Shown here piece by piece: positions 1 to 8,793 of a stretch of DNA of 32,294 nucleotides. The stretch is from Tannerellaceae bacterium. Its GTDB lineage: Bacteria; Bacteroidota; Bacteroidia; Bacteroidales; Tannerellaceae. The translations under genes and the position numbers were made by a program. The stretch is taken from contig JAITRW010000039.1 in the NCBI GenBank assembly GCA_031288175.1, positions 1-32,294 of the forward strand, in the 5' to 3' direction. The first letter of the stretch is position 1; the number at the start of each line of letters is the position of its first letter. A model generated the notes under the pieces. It saw nothing but the letters and a program-made list of their open reading frames with translations. It searched no databases and was not told where the DNA came from.

Positions 1-1
1 C

Positions 2-3000
2 GTCGGCAAGGCCGCCTTCGCAGCCACCGCCATCGATTCCGTAGCCACCGGTGCCGCCCTCACCTCCGTCGGCGATTCCGCCTTCGCCACCCCCAAACTC
101 ACCGTCGCCAACTTCTCCGCCTCCGCCTCCCTTTCCCCCACAAAAAAACTCTTCGGCGCAGCCCCCGTCCTCACCACCCTCTATTTCCCCACCGCCCTCA
201 CCGCCATCCCCGCCGACGCCTTCCGTGACGTCACTACCCTCAAAGCCGTAGCCTTCCCCAACGCCCTCATCTCCATCGGCAACTCAGCCTTCCAAAACTG
301 TACGGCCCTCGACACCGCCATTGCGACGGCTAAACCTAACCTCGTAAACCTCAAAACGCTCGAATCCATCGGCGATTCCGCCTTCTTCGACTGTACGAAA
401 CTCGCCCTCAAAGACCTCGAATGGAATGCCGCCGAAGGCGATCAGCCCATCTTCGCCCTCAAATCCATCGGCAAGGCCGCCTTCGAACGCTCTGGCCTCT
501 CAGGCACGATCTCCCTCCCCAACAGGAACGTCTCCATCGGCGTCTCCGCCTTCCGCGGTACGGCCCTCACCTCAGTAACCCTCCCCGCCGCCCTCACCGT
601 CATCCCCGATTCCGCCTTCCGCGGTTGTAAATACCTCGCTGCCGTCAACGTTAGCGCCCTCAAAAAACTCACCTCCATCGGCGCAGAGGCCTTCCACGGT
701 ACGATCCTCTTCCAAGAATCCCCCAGCGTCCTCTCCATACCCTCCTCCGTAAGTACCATCGGCAAAGGTGCCTTCTCCGGCCTTGAAAACCTCAGAGAAG
801 TAGACTTCTCCACTCCCGCCGCCGCCAACCTCACCCTCCACGCCGATGTATTCAAAGGCTGCTCCTCCCTCGAAAAAATCAGGCTCCTCACCAAAAACGT
901 CCCCGCCCTCGCCTCCGGTGTTTCAATCTCTTCCGTCCTCCCCTCACGCTCCGACGCCTCCTCCCCAGGCAAAATTTACATGAGCTATGACTCAGATACT
1001 CGCTCTAAATTCTCCTCCACTTGGTCTTACGTGGACAACATCAACTGGAAAGACACCGCAGCTTACAGCGTGAAAATTTCTGCCCCCACCTCCCCGATAA
1101 CCTTCTTGTATGGAAGAAAAAACCCTCAAAAGAAGGTAACCTTTCAATTCTGGGATAATTACAAAGAGACCTCATATATAGTGAACACCTACGACAAAAG
1201 TAAAATAAACATCTCAAAATTCTCCTTCCCTGTAACGGTGAATGAGTTAACCGATGCAAAACCCTTCGAATTTACTATAACGCCCTCCCCCTCCCCCTCC
1301 CCCTCCGCTAACCCCACGACAGGCTCCCTCTCCATCGCATACTCCGGCCCCGTAGACGAATACGCCTTAGTGCCCGACATAGCTACCATAGCTACCGATG
1401 TACATTTCCCGAAGATCACCGCCCTCTCCTTCACCGATCAAGACGGCCGCTCAATAACTGAAAATAAATTTAAAAAAGGTGATGAATTTACGATCACCGC
1501 CACGGTGAAGGTCAACAACCAGGTCGTCAACGACCTCGCCCTCGCCCTGACTGTCTTGGACGATCAAGAAACCTACGGCTTCGACCACTCCAAACTCTTC
1601 AAAGTAGAAAACACAAACTCACCCCTCTCCAAAGAAATCACCGTCATCGGTTACCCCACCAACGGTATAGCCTCCTTTTTTACCGCTCCCATAACGACCA
1701 AAATAAATGACGCCTTCGGTGCTGCCTCCGTAGACACCTCCGCCGCCATCAAAGTCCCAACCTTCGCCGTAACAGAATCAAAGATCATTCCCAATAACAA
1801 AACCCTCTTCCTCAGCGATGAGGACTTCGACAACGGCTTCACCCTCTTCGCCAAAATTATGGCTGACGACACCCCTCTATCCATCGCCGACCAACTCATC
1901 GTCGTCCAATCCGACGGCAAGGCCGTCCGATCCACCCCAACCGTAGAAGAACACATCAAAGAGAACATCACCATTCTTCCCGGAATGTCCTTCCAATCCA
2001 ATATCATCGTTGAAAACGGCACCGACGACAATAATAGCTTTATCTCCATCAATAAAGTACCTCAACATCAGGTAGCCAGTGGTGGTGGCTTCACCTTAAA
2101 CTGGCCGTTCCTCTCTTCCGACGACTTCGGCGCAAAAGACTTAGTCGTTGCCTACGGCTCATCCACCCCCGCCCACCCACAGTTCGAATTCAACGGCCTC
2201 AAGTATGAAGTCATCGAAGAATCGCCCCTCCGTAAGGTCAAAGTTGTGCCCTTAGACCCCACGCAAGACCCCACCTACTCTGCCCTCTCAGAATCCGTCA
2301 CCATCCCCACGATAGTCTCACGGACGGTGGAGTTTGAGGATCAAACCAAACAAACCCTCCAATACTCCGTCACCGAAATAGGCACCTCCGCCTTCCGTAA
2401 TTGCGCCTACATCAATTCCGTCACATTACCCGCCACGATCCAAAAAATAGGCAAGTACGCCTTCTACGGCTGTACGTCCGCCTCCGTCACCTTCGCCGCC
2501 AACTCCACCGCCCTCCAAACCATTGGCGACTTCGCCTTCGTCGGCACAAAAATCATTGGTGCCCTCACCCTCTCCGTCACCTCCATAGGCTACTCCGCCT
2601 TCCATAAAACCGACATCGCCCATCTCACCCTCACCGCCCCCTCCGACGCAACCGACGCCGCCATCAAAGCGGATGCCTTCTCAGAGACGAAAATTAAAAA
2701 CCTCTCTCTCACAGGGCCTTTCGACGTCTCCCCGGGTGCCTTCCGACAAACGCCCCTCGCCACCCTCACCCTCAACGGCGTCTCCCCCATAGAAAGATCC
2801 TTCGCCGACATAGATTCCCTCAGGAGCGTCACCTTCTCCGGCAAAGGTTCCGTAGCCTCCTCTGCCTTCGCCAACTGCGACAGCCTCAAGGAAATATCCT
2901 TCGCCTCAGGCTCTGACTACACCCTCTTCGCAAGCGCCTTCTCAGGTTGCGGCGCCCTTACCTCCCTCGCCTGGCCCGTCACCCCCACACTAGACGGAGC

Positions 3001-6000
3001 CGTAGAATCCCTCGTCGACATTGGCATCCCCTCCACCTGCACCATTTACGTCCCCTATAACAAAATCGATGAGCTTGATGAAGCTTGGGACTGGCCCCTC
3101 CTCAAACCCACCTTCGCCATCGAAATACTCGAACCCAAAGTCTGCCAAGCTTTCAGCGGACAGGCAGCCGACCTCAAATACCGGATCCTCCGTTACGGAT
3201 TCCCCCTCTCCACCGACCAAAACGATCCCGCTCACGGCGTTGGGTTCAACTCCTCCTTCGGCGCCGTCACCGTCTCCCCGACCGCAGAAGAAGGCACGGC
3301 CGAAGCCACCCTCTCCTCCGACGAACTAACCGGTTCTGGTTCCTTAACCTCCTCCGGCATCGGCACTCGACGCCTCCTCTCCGACCTTGACGCCGTAGCC
3401 GTCGATACCTTTGTCCTCTCCCTACCAAACACCTCCATCGTAGGTGACCAGGGCGTCCTCTCCGATACCTTCGTCTTCAAAGTCAACAGCCCCGTCGTGC
3501 AGACCTTCTCCGTCGTCAATCCTGATGAACACCCCTACGCCGTATTCCGCAAAGACACCCTCTTCCTCTTTGCCCACGAAAAAGACCTGCCCCTCAAAAA
3601 CACCGTCTCCCTCTTCGGCGTCGAAGTGCCCGCCTCCCCCTCCGTCCTCACCGAGTGGACCGGAGAAACATCCCGCACCGAAACCCATTCCCTCTCTCCC
3701 GGCAAAGGTGCAGACGTAGGCAAGGTAACCTTCTCCGCCGGTAGCCCCGACACCGTCTCCTACACCGTCACCGCTACCGTCAACGACGCCGTATCCCAAA
3801 CCCGATTCACCGCCGTAGTGCTCCCCGTGGATACGTTCCTCAACGGCATCTCCGTCTCAGCGTTATCCTTCGCCACCGTCACCTCCACCCAATCCGTTAC
3901 CCTCTCGATAGGAAAGATAGGCGTAGCCGCAAACGGTAAAGACCTCGATAGAACCATCGCCATCGACCCCACCAAGTGGGTATACCCCACCGACTTCTTC
4001 ACCGCCGAAACGGACGGCAATACGATCACCCTCACCCCAAAACGCTTCGTCAGCAAGGATACCACCTTCGCCGTCTCCTCCCCCTATTTCGCCTTCAACG
4101 GCTCTAACCCCAATTTCATCTCCTCAGGGAAAAGGGACACCTTCAGACTCACCCTCAAGAAACCCGTCGTCACCCTTGACGTAGATACCCTATGGCCTTA
4201 CGATAAAGACCACACGGGCATCCTCCTCGGCACCGGACGCCATGCCTCCCTCACCCTCAAGCCCAAAATATCCTTCGATGGCGTCCTCCTTACCGTTGCC
4301 GACTTCTCCAAAATAGATGGCCTCTCCATCGTCAACAGCTCCATCGTCGACCCCAATCATTCCTGGGTTCACTGGAAACAAGTCGATCCCACCAGTGACA
4401 TCATTACCTATAAGCAAAACGAGCAGACGGCAAACGTCACGTGCTACCCCAGCAACCTCGGCTCCACCTCCGTATTCTTCTCCCTCTCAGGATGGACGAT
4501 TGATAACAGTCCAGCCACCCTCATCAACATCCCCGAACTCGACAAAAGCCTGCGTATACTCGCCAACGGATTGTTTCCCGACGATAATACCGTCACGCTC
4601 CAACCCTTCGGGTTAGGCAGCAGCGTAACGCTCTCCGCACAAACCGTCATCTCAGGTATACCCGGCCAGGTCCTTGACTCCAAGGACGTTACATGGACTC
4701 CCTCAGGTTCCGCAATAGTCTTCGACGGTAATACCAATACCGTCTCCGCTAAACCCATCATCACTAACTTAGGTACCTTCAATGGAGGGGGTTCTGTACA
4801 GGCGGATTACCGTGGCTACCTCACTACCATCAACTTTATCGTCCCCGCTCCCACGATCACCCTCGACGTCATGCCCGCAGGTGGCACCAATATCTTTGAC
4901 CAATCCCGCCCCATCTCCCTCAAAAAAGGACAGCCCCTATCACTCCGTGCCGTCATCAAAACCGATGGCCAACCACGTGAGGAATTCACCGGCTCTTTCC
5001 CCGTCTCCTGGACGGTCATCGAAAATGGGACTAACGTCTCCCTCTCCTCAGAGCCGAACGGACGGACGGCTACCCTCACTCCCCTTACCACCGGCTTTGA
5101 CGAATACTCCGCCAAAATAAAGGTCGCCGCCCTCGGTGTCGAACACTACATCGACGTCACCATCCAAAAACCGGAACTTGACCTCTCCCTCAACGACCCC
5201 GCCCCCATTAACCTCTTCCTCAACAGATCCACCGAAGACGAAGTCGCCGTCACCCTCCTCGCCGATAAGCAGCCCGTCGATGACCCCAATGCCGTTGCCC
5301 TCACCTGGTCCTCCTCCGATGAGAACGTCGTCAAAATTACCCCATCCTTCACAGGATGGGCCACCCAACGGGCCCTCAAAGCCGTGGGCGTAGGTGCCGC
5401 TCAAATCACCGTGGCCATTCCCGGAGGCGCCGAAACGACGCTCCCCGTCGTCGTCCCTCCCCCAACCATCAACCTCTTCATCGGTGCCCCAGGATCCCCC
5501 AACTCCACCACTAGCCTTGCCGTCCATGCCTCCCTCACCCTCACCACCAGCCTCGTCATCGACGATCAAACCATTGACACCGCCGCCGTCTCCTGGATTC
5601 ACTCCGCCCCCGGGGTCCTCCTTGAAACCGCCTCCGGTAAAAAGCAGACGGCTGCCTTCACCCCTCTGAAAATCGACGGTACCGTCTCCCTCCGCGCCAA
5701 AGTGACCGTAGAAGGCAAAGACTATACCTCCAACGTCATCACCGTCAACGTCACCAAACCCGCCGTCACCTTTGACCCTATCCCCCAAGGTGACGAGCCT
5801 ATCTACCGCACCGGCAATACCGTCTTCGATACCCTTAGGGTAGGGCAGGAGGGTAAAGTCCTCTCCCTCAACCTCAAACTCAACGACCAAGACCCCGACC
5901 CCATCGTCCCCGACGTCGTCTGGACTTCTTTCAATACCGCTGCCATCACCCTCTCCCCGACGCCCTCCAAGCTGAACGTCCCCGATTCCGCTTCCCTCTC

Positions 6001-7228
6001 CGTCCTCAAGGCTCCCGATGCCGATTCCGTCATCGTCTCCGCCAAAGTAGCCGCTACCGGCGATTCCATCCGTTTCCGCATCCACGTCACGCCCCCCGAT
6101 GTCGCCATTGCCCTCCTCCCCGGCTTCTCCAAGGAATTACAAATCGAAGACACCCTCTTCCTCAAAGCTACCGCTCGCTACGGCTCCCTTCCCCTTCCCG
6201 TCTCCGCCTATGCCTGGACGGCCTCCCTTCCTAACGCCGTCAAGATCCTCACCTTCTCCGATAGACCCGATTCCATAGCCGTCGTTGCCCAACACGCCGC
6301 CGCCGATTCCGTCGCCATCGTTGCCCTCCCGGCTTCCGGTGGTAGGGATTCCTTCCGCATCAAGGTCATAGCTCCTTCCCTAACCCTCTCCCCAGCCATT
6401 CCCCAAGGGCAGTCCCTCACCACCCTAAAACCCCTCGATCAGATAGAGCTTGCCTTCCAGGCCGCTACCACCGTCGACCCCCCGGCCGTCAGTCGACCCC
6501 TCTCCGATTCCACTCACAAAACGGCCCTATGGTCCTCCTCCGATTCCTTCACCGTCCTTGTCAACAAGAACGGCCTCATCACCGCTCGCGACACGGGCCT
6601 CGCCTCCGTTTCCCTCTCCGTCGCAGGCGTTAACGTCTCTCGCCTCGTCTATGTCCCCCTCCCTGATTCCATGAGGATCGCCGTCTCCGCCGATACCAAC
6701 AAACTGTTCATCGGCGAAACCTTGCAGCTCCGTACCTCCGTCTTCGTCAACGGTGATGAAATCAACTTCGAGGCCTTCCCCGACCCCGCTCTCGCCGATT
6801 CCTTCGCCCCTACCTGGAAATCCCTCGACACCGTAGCCCTCGCTACCGTCGATGTAGACGAAAACGGCCTCCTCTCTATCCACCCCAACAGAAAAACGGG
6901 TGATTCCGTCAAGATCGTCGCCGCCGTTCATGCCTTCGGCCTTACCGTCACCGATACCTTTATCGTCTATCCACAATCCAAACTCGGTATCGATGTCCTG
7001 CCCCTACCGGCCTCCGCCTCCGCCTTCATCCGACCCGACGGCCTTTATCTCTCCGGCTTCGACCCCCTTGATTTCATCTCCGTCTTCTCCGTCGATGGAC
7101 AACTCATCCTCCGCGCACGGCCCTTGAATGGACATATCCCGCACCCCTTCCTCCCACACACCCCTTATATCCTCCACACCTCCAAGGGCGCTTTCAAGCT
7201 TATCTCCCTTCCCCATAAAAACGATTAA
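2..7228 (+). CDS. Giant BspA-like LRR / Ig-like T9SS surface protein (5' end outside window)
   Basis: The frame is open from base 2 with no stop, so the gene begins upstream; the ATG at 980 is internal. About 2408 residues are visible. Residues 1-310 are BspA-type LRR_5 repeats (pattern: I-G-x-x-A-F, a short turn with C, then L-x-x-V/I-x-L-P). A Ser-Pro tract lies near residues 428-435. A second LRR_5 block spans about 777-997 (for example SVTEIGTSAFRNC). Residues 1040-2320 hold roughly nine or ten Ig-like units, each with a W-[TSK]-x-[SL] strand. The last 80 residues (VFSVDGQLILRA, then YILHTSKGAFKLI) resemble a T9SS type A sorting domain, followed by a six-residue tail. The likely fate is export by T9SS and cell-surface anchoring, with an adhesive role by analogy to BspA. 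Codons end overwhelmingly in C, unlike the similar genes after 8794. Confidence 0.9.
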   Translation, partial: VGKAAFAATAIDSVATGAALTSVGDSAFATPKLTVANFSASASLSPTKKLFGAAPVLTTLYFPTALTAIPADAFRDVTTLKAVAFPNALISIGNSAFQNCTALDTAIATAKPNLVNLKTLESIGDSAFFDCTKLALKDLEWNAAEGDQPIFALKSIGKAAFERSGLSGTISLPNRNVSIGVSAFRGTALTSVTLPAALTVIPDSAFRGCKYLAAVNVSALKKLTSIGAEAFHGTILFQESPSVLSIPSSVSTIGKGAFSGLENLREVDFSTPAAANLTLHADVFKGCSSLEKIRLLTKNVPALASGVSISSVLPSRSDASSPGKIYMSYDSDTRSKFSSTWSYVDNINWKDTAAYSVKISAPTSPITFLYGRKNPQKKVTFQFWDNYKETSYIVNTYDKSKINISKFSFPVTVNELTDAKPFEFTITPSPSPSPSANPTTGSLSIAYSGPVDEYALVPDIATIATDVHFPKITALSFTDQDGRSITENKFKKGDEFTITATVKVNNQVVNDLALALTVLDDQETYGFDHSKLFKVENTNSPLSKEITVIGYPTNGIASFFTAPITTKINDAFGAASVDTSAAIKVPTFAVTESKIIPNNKTLFLSDEDFDNGFTLFAKIMADDTPLSIADQLIVVQSDGKAVRSTPTVEEHIKENITILPGMSFQSNIIVENGTDDNNSFISINKVPQHQVASGGGFTLNWPFLSSDDFGAKDLVVAYGSSTPAHPQFEFNGLKYEVIEESPLRKVKVVPLDPTQDPTYSALSESVTIPTIVSRTVEFEDQTKQTLQYSVTEIGTSAFRNCAYINSVTLPATIQKIGKYAFYGCTSASVTFAANSTALQTIGDFAFVGTKIIGALTLSVTSIGYSAFHKTDIAHLTLTAPSDATDAAIKADAFSETKIKNLSLTGPFDVSPGAFRQTPLATLTLNGVSPIERSFADIDSLRSVTFSGKGSVASSAFANCDSLKEISFASGSDYTLFASAFSGCGALTSLAWPVTPTLDGAVESLVDIGIPSTCTIYVPYNKIDELDEAWDWPLLKPTFAIEILEPKVCQAFSGQAADLKYRILRYGFPLSTDQNDPAHGVGFNSSFGAVTVSPTAEEGTAEATLSSDELTGSGSLTSSGIGTRRLLSDLDAVAVDTFVLSLPNTSIVGDQGVLSDTFVFKVNSPVVQTFSVVNPDEHPYAVFRKDTLFLFAHEKDLPLKNTVSLFGVEVPASPSVLTEWTGETSRTETHSLSPGKGADVGKVTFSAGSPDTVSYTVTATVNDAVSQTRFTAVVLPVDTFLNGISVSALSFATVTSTQSVTLSIGKIGVAANGKDLDRTIAIDPTKWVYPTDFFTAETDGNTITLTPKRFVSKDTTFAVSSPYFAFNGSNPNFISSGKRDTFRLTLKKPVVTLDVDTLWPYDKDHTGILLGTGRHASLTLKPKISFDGVLLTVADFSKIDGLSIVNSSIVDPNHSWVHWKQVDPTSDIITYKQNEQTANVTCYPSNLGSTSVFFSLSGWTIDNSPATLINIPELDKSLRILANGLFPDDNTVTLQPFGLGSSVTLSAQTVISGIPGQVLDSKDVTWTPSGSAIVFDGNTNTVSAKPIITNLGTFNGGGSVQADYRGYLTTINFIVPAPTITLDVMPAGGTNIFDQSRPISLKKGQPLSLRAVIKTDGQPREEFTGSFPVSWTVIENGTNVSLSSEPNGRTATLTPLTTGFDEYSAKIKVAALGVEHYIDVTIQKPELDLSLNDPAPINLFLNRSTEDEVAVTLLADKQPVDDPNAVALTWSSSDENVVKITPSFTGWATQRALKAVGVGAAQITVAIPGGAETTLPVVVPPPTINLFIGAPGSPNSTTSLAVHASLTLTTSLVIDDQTIDTAAVSWIHSAPGVLLETASGKKQTAAFTPLKIDGTVSLRAKVTVEGKDYTSNVITVNVTKPAVTFDPIPQGDEPIYRTGNTVFDTLRVGQEGKVLSLNLKLNDQDPDPIVPDVVWTSFNTAAITLSPTPSKLNVPDSASLSVLKAPDADSVIVSAKVAATGDSIRFRIHVTPPDVAIALLPGFSKELQIEDTLFLKATARYGSLPLPVSAYAWTASLPNAVKILTFSDRPDSIAVVAQHAAADSVAIVALPASGGRDSFRIKVIAPSLTLSPAIPQGQSLTTLKPLDQIELAFQAATTVDPPAVSRPLSDSTHKTALWSSSDSFTVLVNKNGLITARDTGLASVSLSVAGVNVSRLVYVPLPDSMRIAVSADTNKLFIGETLQLRTSVFVNGDEINFEAFPDPALADSFAPTWKSLDTVALATVDVDENGLLSIHPNRKTGDSVKIVAAVHAFGLTVTDTFIVYPQSKLGIDVLPLPASASAFIRPDGLYLSGFDPLDFISVFSVDGQLILRARPLNGHIPHPFLPHTPYILHTSKGAFKLISLPHKND
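1283..1306 (+). repeat. Coding hexanucleotide tandem repeat (CCCTCC x4)
   Basis: There are four exact copies of CCCTCC inside the giant surface-protein gene. They encode an alternating Ser-Pro linker between the first LRR block and the following domain. A six-base unit keeps the frame, so copy-number change would only lengthen or shorten the linker. Confidence 0.85.
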
Positions 7229-7293
7229 TCCCCCTATAAAAACGATTACCCACCCTAAAAACGATTAATCCCCCTTTTCTTTCTACGATTAAT
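7211..7293 (+). repeat. Tandem repeat around the stop codon of the giant gene
   Basis: The core ACGATTA occurs at 7221, 7242, 7261 and 7285, at spacings of 21, 19 and 24 bases. The first three copies sit in a longer unit of C-run, optional TA, A-run, ACGATTA. The first copy contains the TAA stop of the giant gene, so the repeat is a serial duplication of its 3' end. Function is unknown. Confidence 0.8.
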
Positions 7294-7317
7294 TTCCCTT
7301 TCTTTTCCCTTTTCTTT

Positions 7318-7352
7318 GAGCCTGCCGCCTCCCCGGCAGGCTCTCTTTTTTT
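7318..7352 (+). terminator. Rho-independent terminator after the giant surface-protein gene
   Basis: A perfect 10-bp stem (GAGCCTGCCG at 7318-7327 with CGGCAGGCTC at 7334-7343) closes a six-base loop. A pyrimidine tract of almost pure T follows directly. It lies 90 bases past the stop codon and would end the giant gene's transcript. Confidence 0.85.
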
Positions 7353-7420
7353 TCTTTTCCCCCTCCCCCTGAATCCCTTGAACTAAAACCGTTCGTTCCG
7401 AAAGTACGGAGCATAGAGCC

Positions 7421-7490
7421 CTGAACCCTCCTGAACCCTCCTGAACCCCTTGAACCCCTTGACCGCTGAACCGCGTCACTGCCCCCCCCC
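7421..7490 (+). repeat. 10-bp minisatellite CTGAACCC(T/C)(C/T) followed by a C9 run
   Basis: CTGAACCCTC is repeated at 7421 and 7431, then drifts to CTGAACCCCT at 7441 and TGAACCCCTT at 7451; a diverged partial copy lies earlier near 7369. A run of nine C occupies 7482-7490. The 544-base gap 7229-7772 contains no credible gene: it holds these repeats, the terminator, the dyad at 7538 and the leader of mgsA. Confidence 0.75.
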
Positions 7491-7537
7491 TCTGACTTAC
7501 ACCACCATCGACAACTACCTCTTTACTTCCTTTTCTA

Positions 7538-7566
7538 TGAGCCGATTATCCAAACTAATCGGCTCA
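7538..7566. other. Perfect 11-bp inverted repeat in the intergenic region
   Basis: TGAGCCGATTA at 7538-7548 and its exact reverse complement at 7556-7566 flank a seven-base spacer. Neither side is followed by a T-run, so it is not a standard intrinsic terminator. It could be a weak or factor-dependent terminator, or an operator upstream of mgsA. Confidence 0.6.
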
Positions 7567-7736
7567 CAAACTTACTTCTATTGATACATTTATCCTCTGC
7601 TCTCCCAGCATAAGATAGTGTCACAACACTTCCCTTTATTAATCAAGAAAAATAGTATAAAATAGAGCTTTTTAAACTGATATGGTACACTGATTTTGCA
7701 CACATAATTAGGTAAGGCGCATTCATTTTTTTCCAT

Positions 7737-7744
7737 TACATTTG
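7737..7744 (+). promoter_or_regulatory. Possible Bacteroidetes -7 box for mgsA
   Basis: TACATTTG fits the Bacteroidetes -7 consensus TAnnTTTG and lies 28 bases before the mgsA ATG. No TTTG -33 element is seen at the expected 19-21-base spacing, so this is only a partial match. Confidence 0.35.
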
Positions 7745-7772
7745 GGGCTGTAGAATAAAGCGTTATCAGGTT

Positions 7773-8216
7773 ATGAAAAAACTGACAATTGCGCTCGTAG
7801 CGCACGACAGGCGAAAGGCCGATATGGTGGAATGGGCTTGTCACAACGCGGAGTACCTTTCCCGCCATCGGTTAGTATGTACCGGAACGACCGGAGGGTT
7901 GATCGCCAGGACTTTCGAATCTAAAGATGTGCATGTGGACATTATCTGTATGCACTCAGGGCCATTGGGCGGCGATGCGGAGATTGCCGCCATGGTGGTT
8001 AGGAAAGAGGTTGATCTTGCCATCTTTCTTATTGATGACCTGAATCCACAACCCCACGAAGCGGATATACAGATGCTCCTCCGCCAGTGTCGTGTGCATA
8101 ACATACCTATTGCCTGCAACAGGTATAGCGCTGATTTAATGATAACAAGCGCTCTTTGGGAAGACGAAACCTATGTCCCTTGTCTACCGCAGTACATTCC
8201 ATACGACAGAAATTAG
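7773..8216 (+). CDS. mgsA: Methylglyoxal synthase
   Basis: This 147-residue protein converts dihydroxyacetone phosphate to methylglyoxal and phosphate in the cytoplasm, a bypass that relieves sugar-phosphate overload. Family hallmarks run the whole length: ALVAHDRRK at the N-terminus (first active-site Asp), GTTGG phosphate-binding loop near residue 47, SGPLGGDAEI near 69 (catalytic Asp), and PHEAD near 97 (catalytic His and Asp). The length matches the family (E. coli about 152), and the ATG opens directly with the conserved MKKLTIALVAHD start. It stands alone between a 544-base gap and the flavin protein gene. There is no obvious sign of regulation beyond a weak -7 match. The identification is secure. 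Confidence 0.95.
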   Translation: MKKLTIALVAHDRRKADMVEWACHNAEYLSRHRLVCTGTTGGLIARTFESKDVHVDIICMHSGPLGGDAEIAAMVVRKEVDLAIFLIDDLNPQPHEADIQMLLRQCRVHNIPIACNRYSADLMITSALWEDETYVPCLPQYIPYDRN

Positions 8217-8248
8217 GAAGCCTATATTATAATATCTCGCAAAAATTC

Positions 8249-8256
8249 TACCTTTG
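8249..8256 (+). promoter_or_regulatory. Possible -7 box upstream of the PNPOx-like gene
   Basis: TACCTTTG fits TAnnTTTG and lies 76 bases before the ATG at 8333. A perfect 12-base palindrome, ATATTATAATAT (8224-8235), sits just upstream and could be a regulator site. No good -33 element is visible. Confidence 0.35.
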
Positions 8257-8332
8257 AGACGTCATAGAGGCCAGTAACGCCGTTTGTAAAATGTGAAATT
8301 ATAAAGATTGTAATAAACCTAAAATAGTAACA

Positions 8333-8755
8333 ATGATGAAAGAAATAGTAGATTTTCTCAAAGAGGCCGGTACGTTTTTCCTTGCCACCACGGATGCCGG
8401 TGGACATCCTCGTGTGCGCCCTTTTGGTGCTTTTGCCGTCAAGGATAAAGAGTTCTTTCTCGCCACGAATGATTATAAAAAAGTATATCACCAATTGAAA
8501 GGTAATCCCCGTTTCGAGATCTGTGCAAACCTTCCGCACAAACAACAGTGGTTACGTATCAACGGTGACGTCGTTTTCCCGGAACAAACGGAAGAGCTAA
8601 AAACGTTTTTCCTTGATGCCAATCCTGGTCTTAAGGAAATATATCCTACGGAAGAAGCCCAAAAATCAATTGTTATTTTTAGGCTCAACAAAGCCGGCGC
8701 CCATATTCTTTCTTATTCATCCGATAAGCCTGTCCACTCCTACTGCATCGGCTGA
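8333..8755 (+). CDS. Pyridoxamine 5'-phosphate oxidase-like flavin protein
   Basis: This 140-residue protein has the split-barrel fold of the PNPOx-like / general-stress-protein-26 group, which binds FMN or a related flavin. Visible signs are FFLATTDAGGHPRVRPFGAF near residues 15-34, the strand EFFLATNDYKKVYHQLKGNPRFEIC near 43-67 (split by a turn), and WLRINGDVVF near 72. Members of this length are usually small flavin reductases or stress proteins rather than true PdxH, which is longer and has a distinct C-terminus. Two ATGs in a row (8333 and 8336) make the start uncertain by one residue. The substrate cannot be read from sequence. Confidence 0.85.
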   Translation: MMKEIVDFLKEAGTFFLATTDAGGHPRVRPFGAFAVKDKEFFLATNDYKKVYHQLKGNPRFEICANLPHKQQWLRINGDVVFPEQTEELKTFFLDANPGLKEIYPTEEAQKSIVIFRLNKAGAHILSYSSDKPVHSYCIG

Positions 8756-8765
8756 AAATATTTAT

Positions 8766-8773
8766 TAAGTTTG
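8766..8773 (+). promoter_or_regulatory. Possible -7 box for the BspA-paralog operon
   Basis: TAAGTTTG followed by C fits the Bacteroidetes -7 consensus and lies 20 bases before the ATG at 8794. An AGGAG at 8785-8789 also precedes that ATG, only four bases away, which is closer than usual for a ribosome site. No clear -33 box is seen. Confidence 0.4.
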
Positions 8774-8793
8774 CGGCAATAAATAGGAGTCGT

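Noticed and set aside
5048-6085. 345-codon open frame on the minus strand inside the giant surface gene
   Set aside because: It is low-complexity (Gly/Asp/Glu-rich) and is the exact shadow of the C-rich codon pattern on the plus strand. The plus-strand protein has clear domains here.
980-7228. Taking the ATG at 980 as the start of the giant gene
   Set aside because: The same frame is open back to base 2 and encodes LRR_5 repeats continuous with the rest; no signal peptide follows 980.
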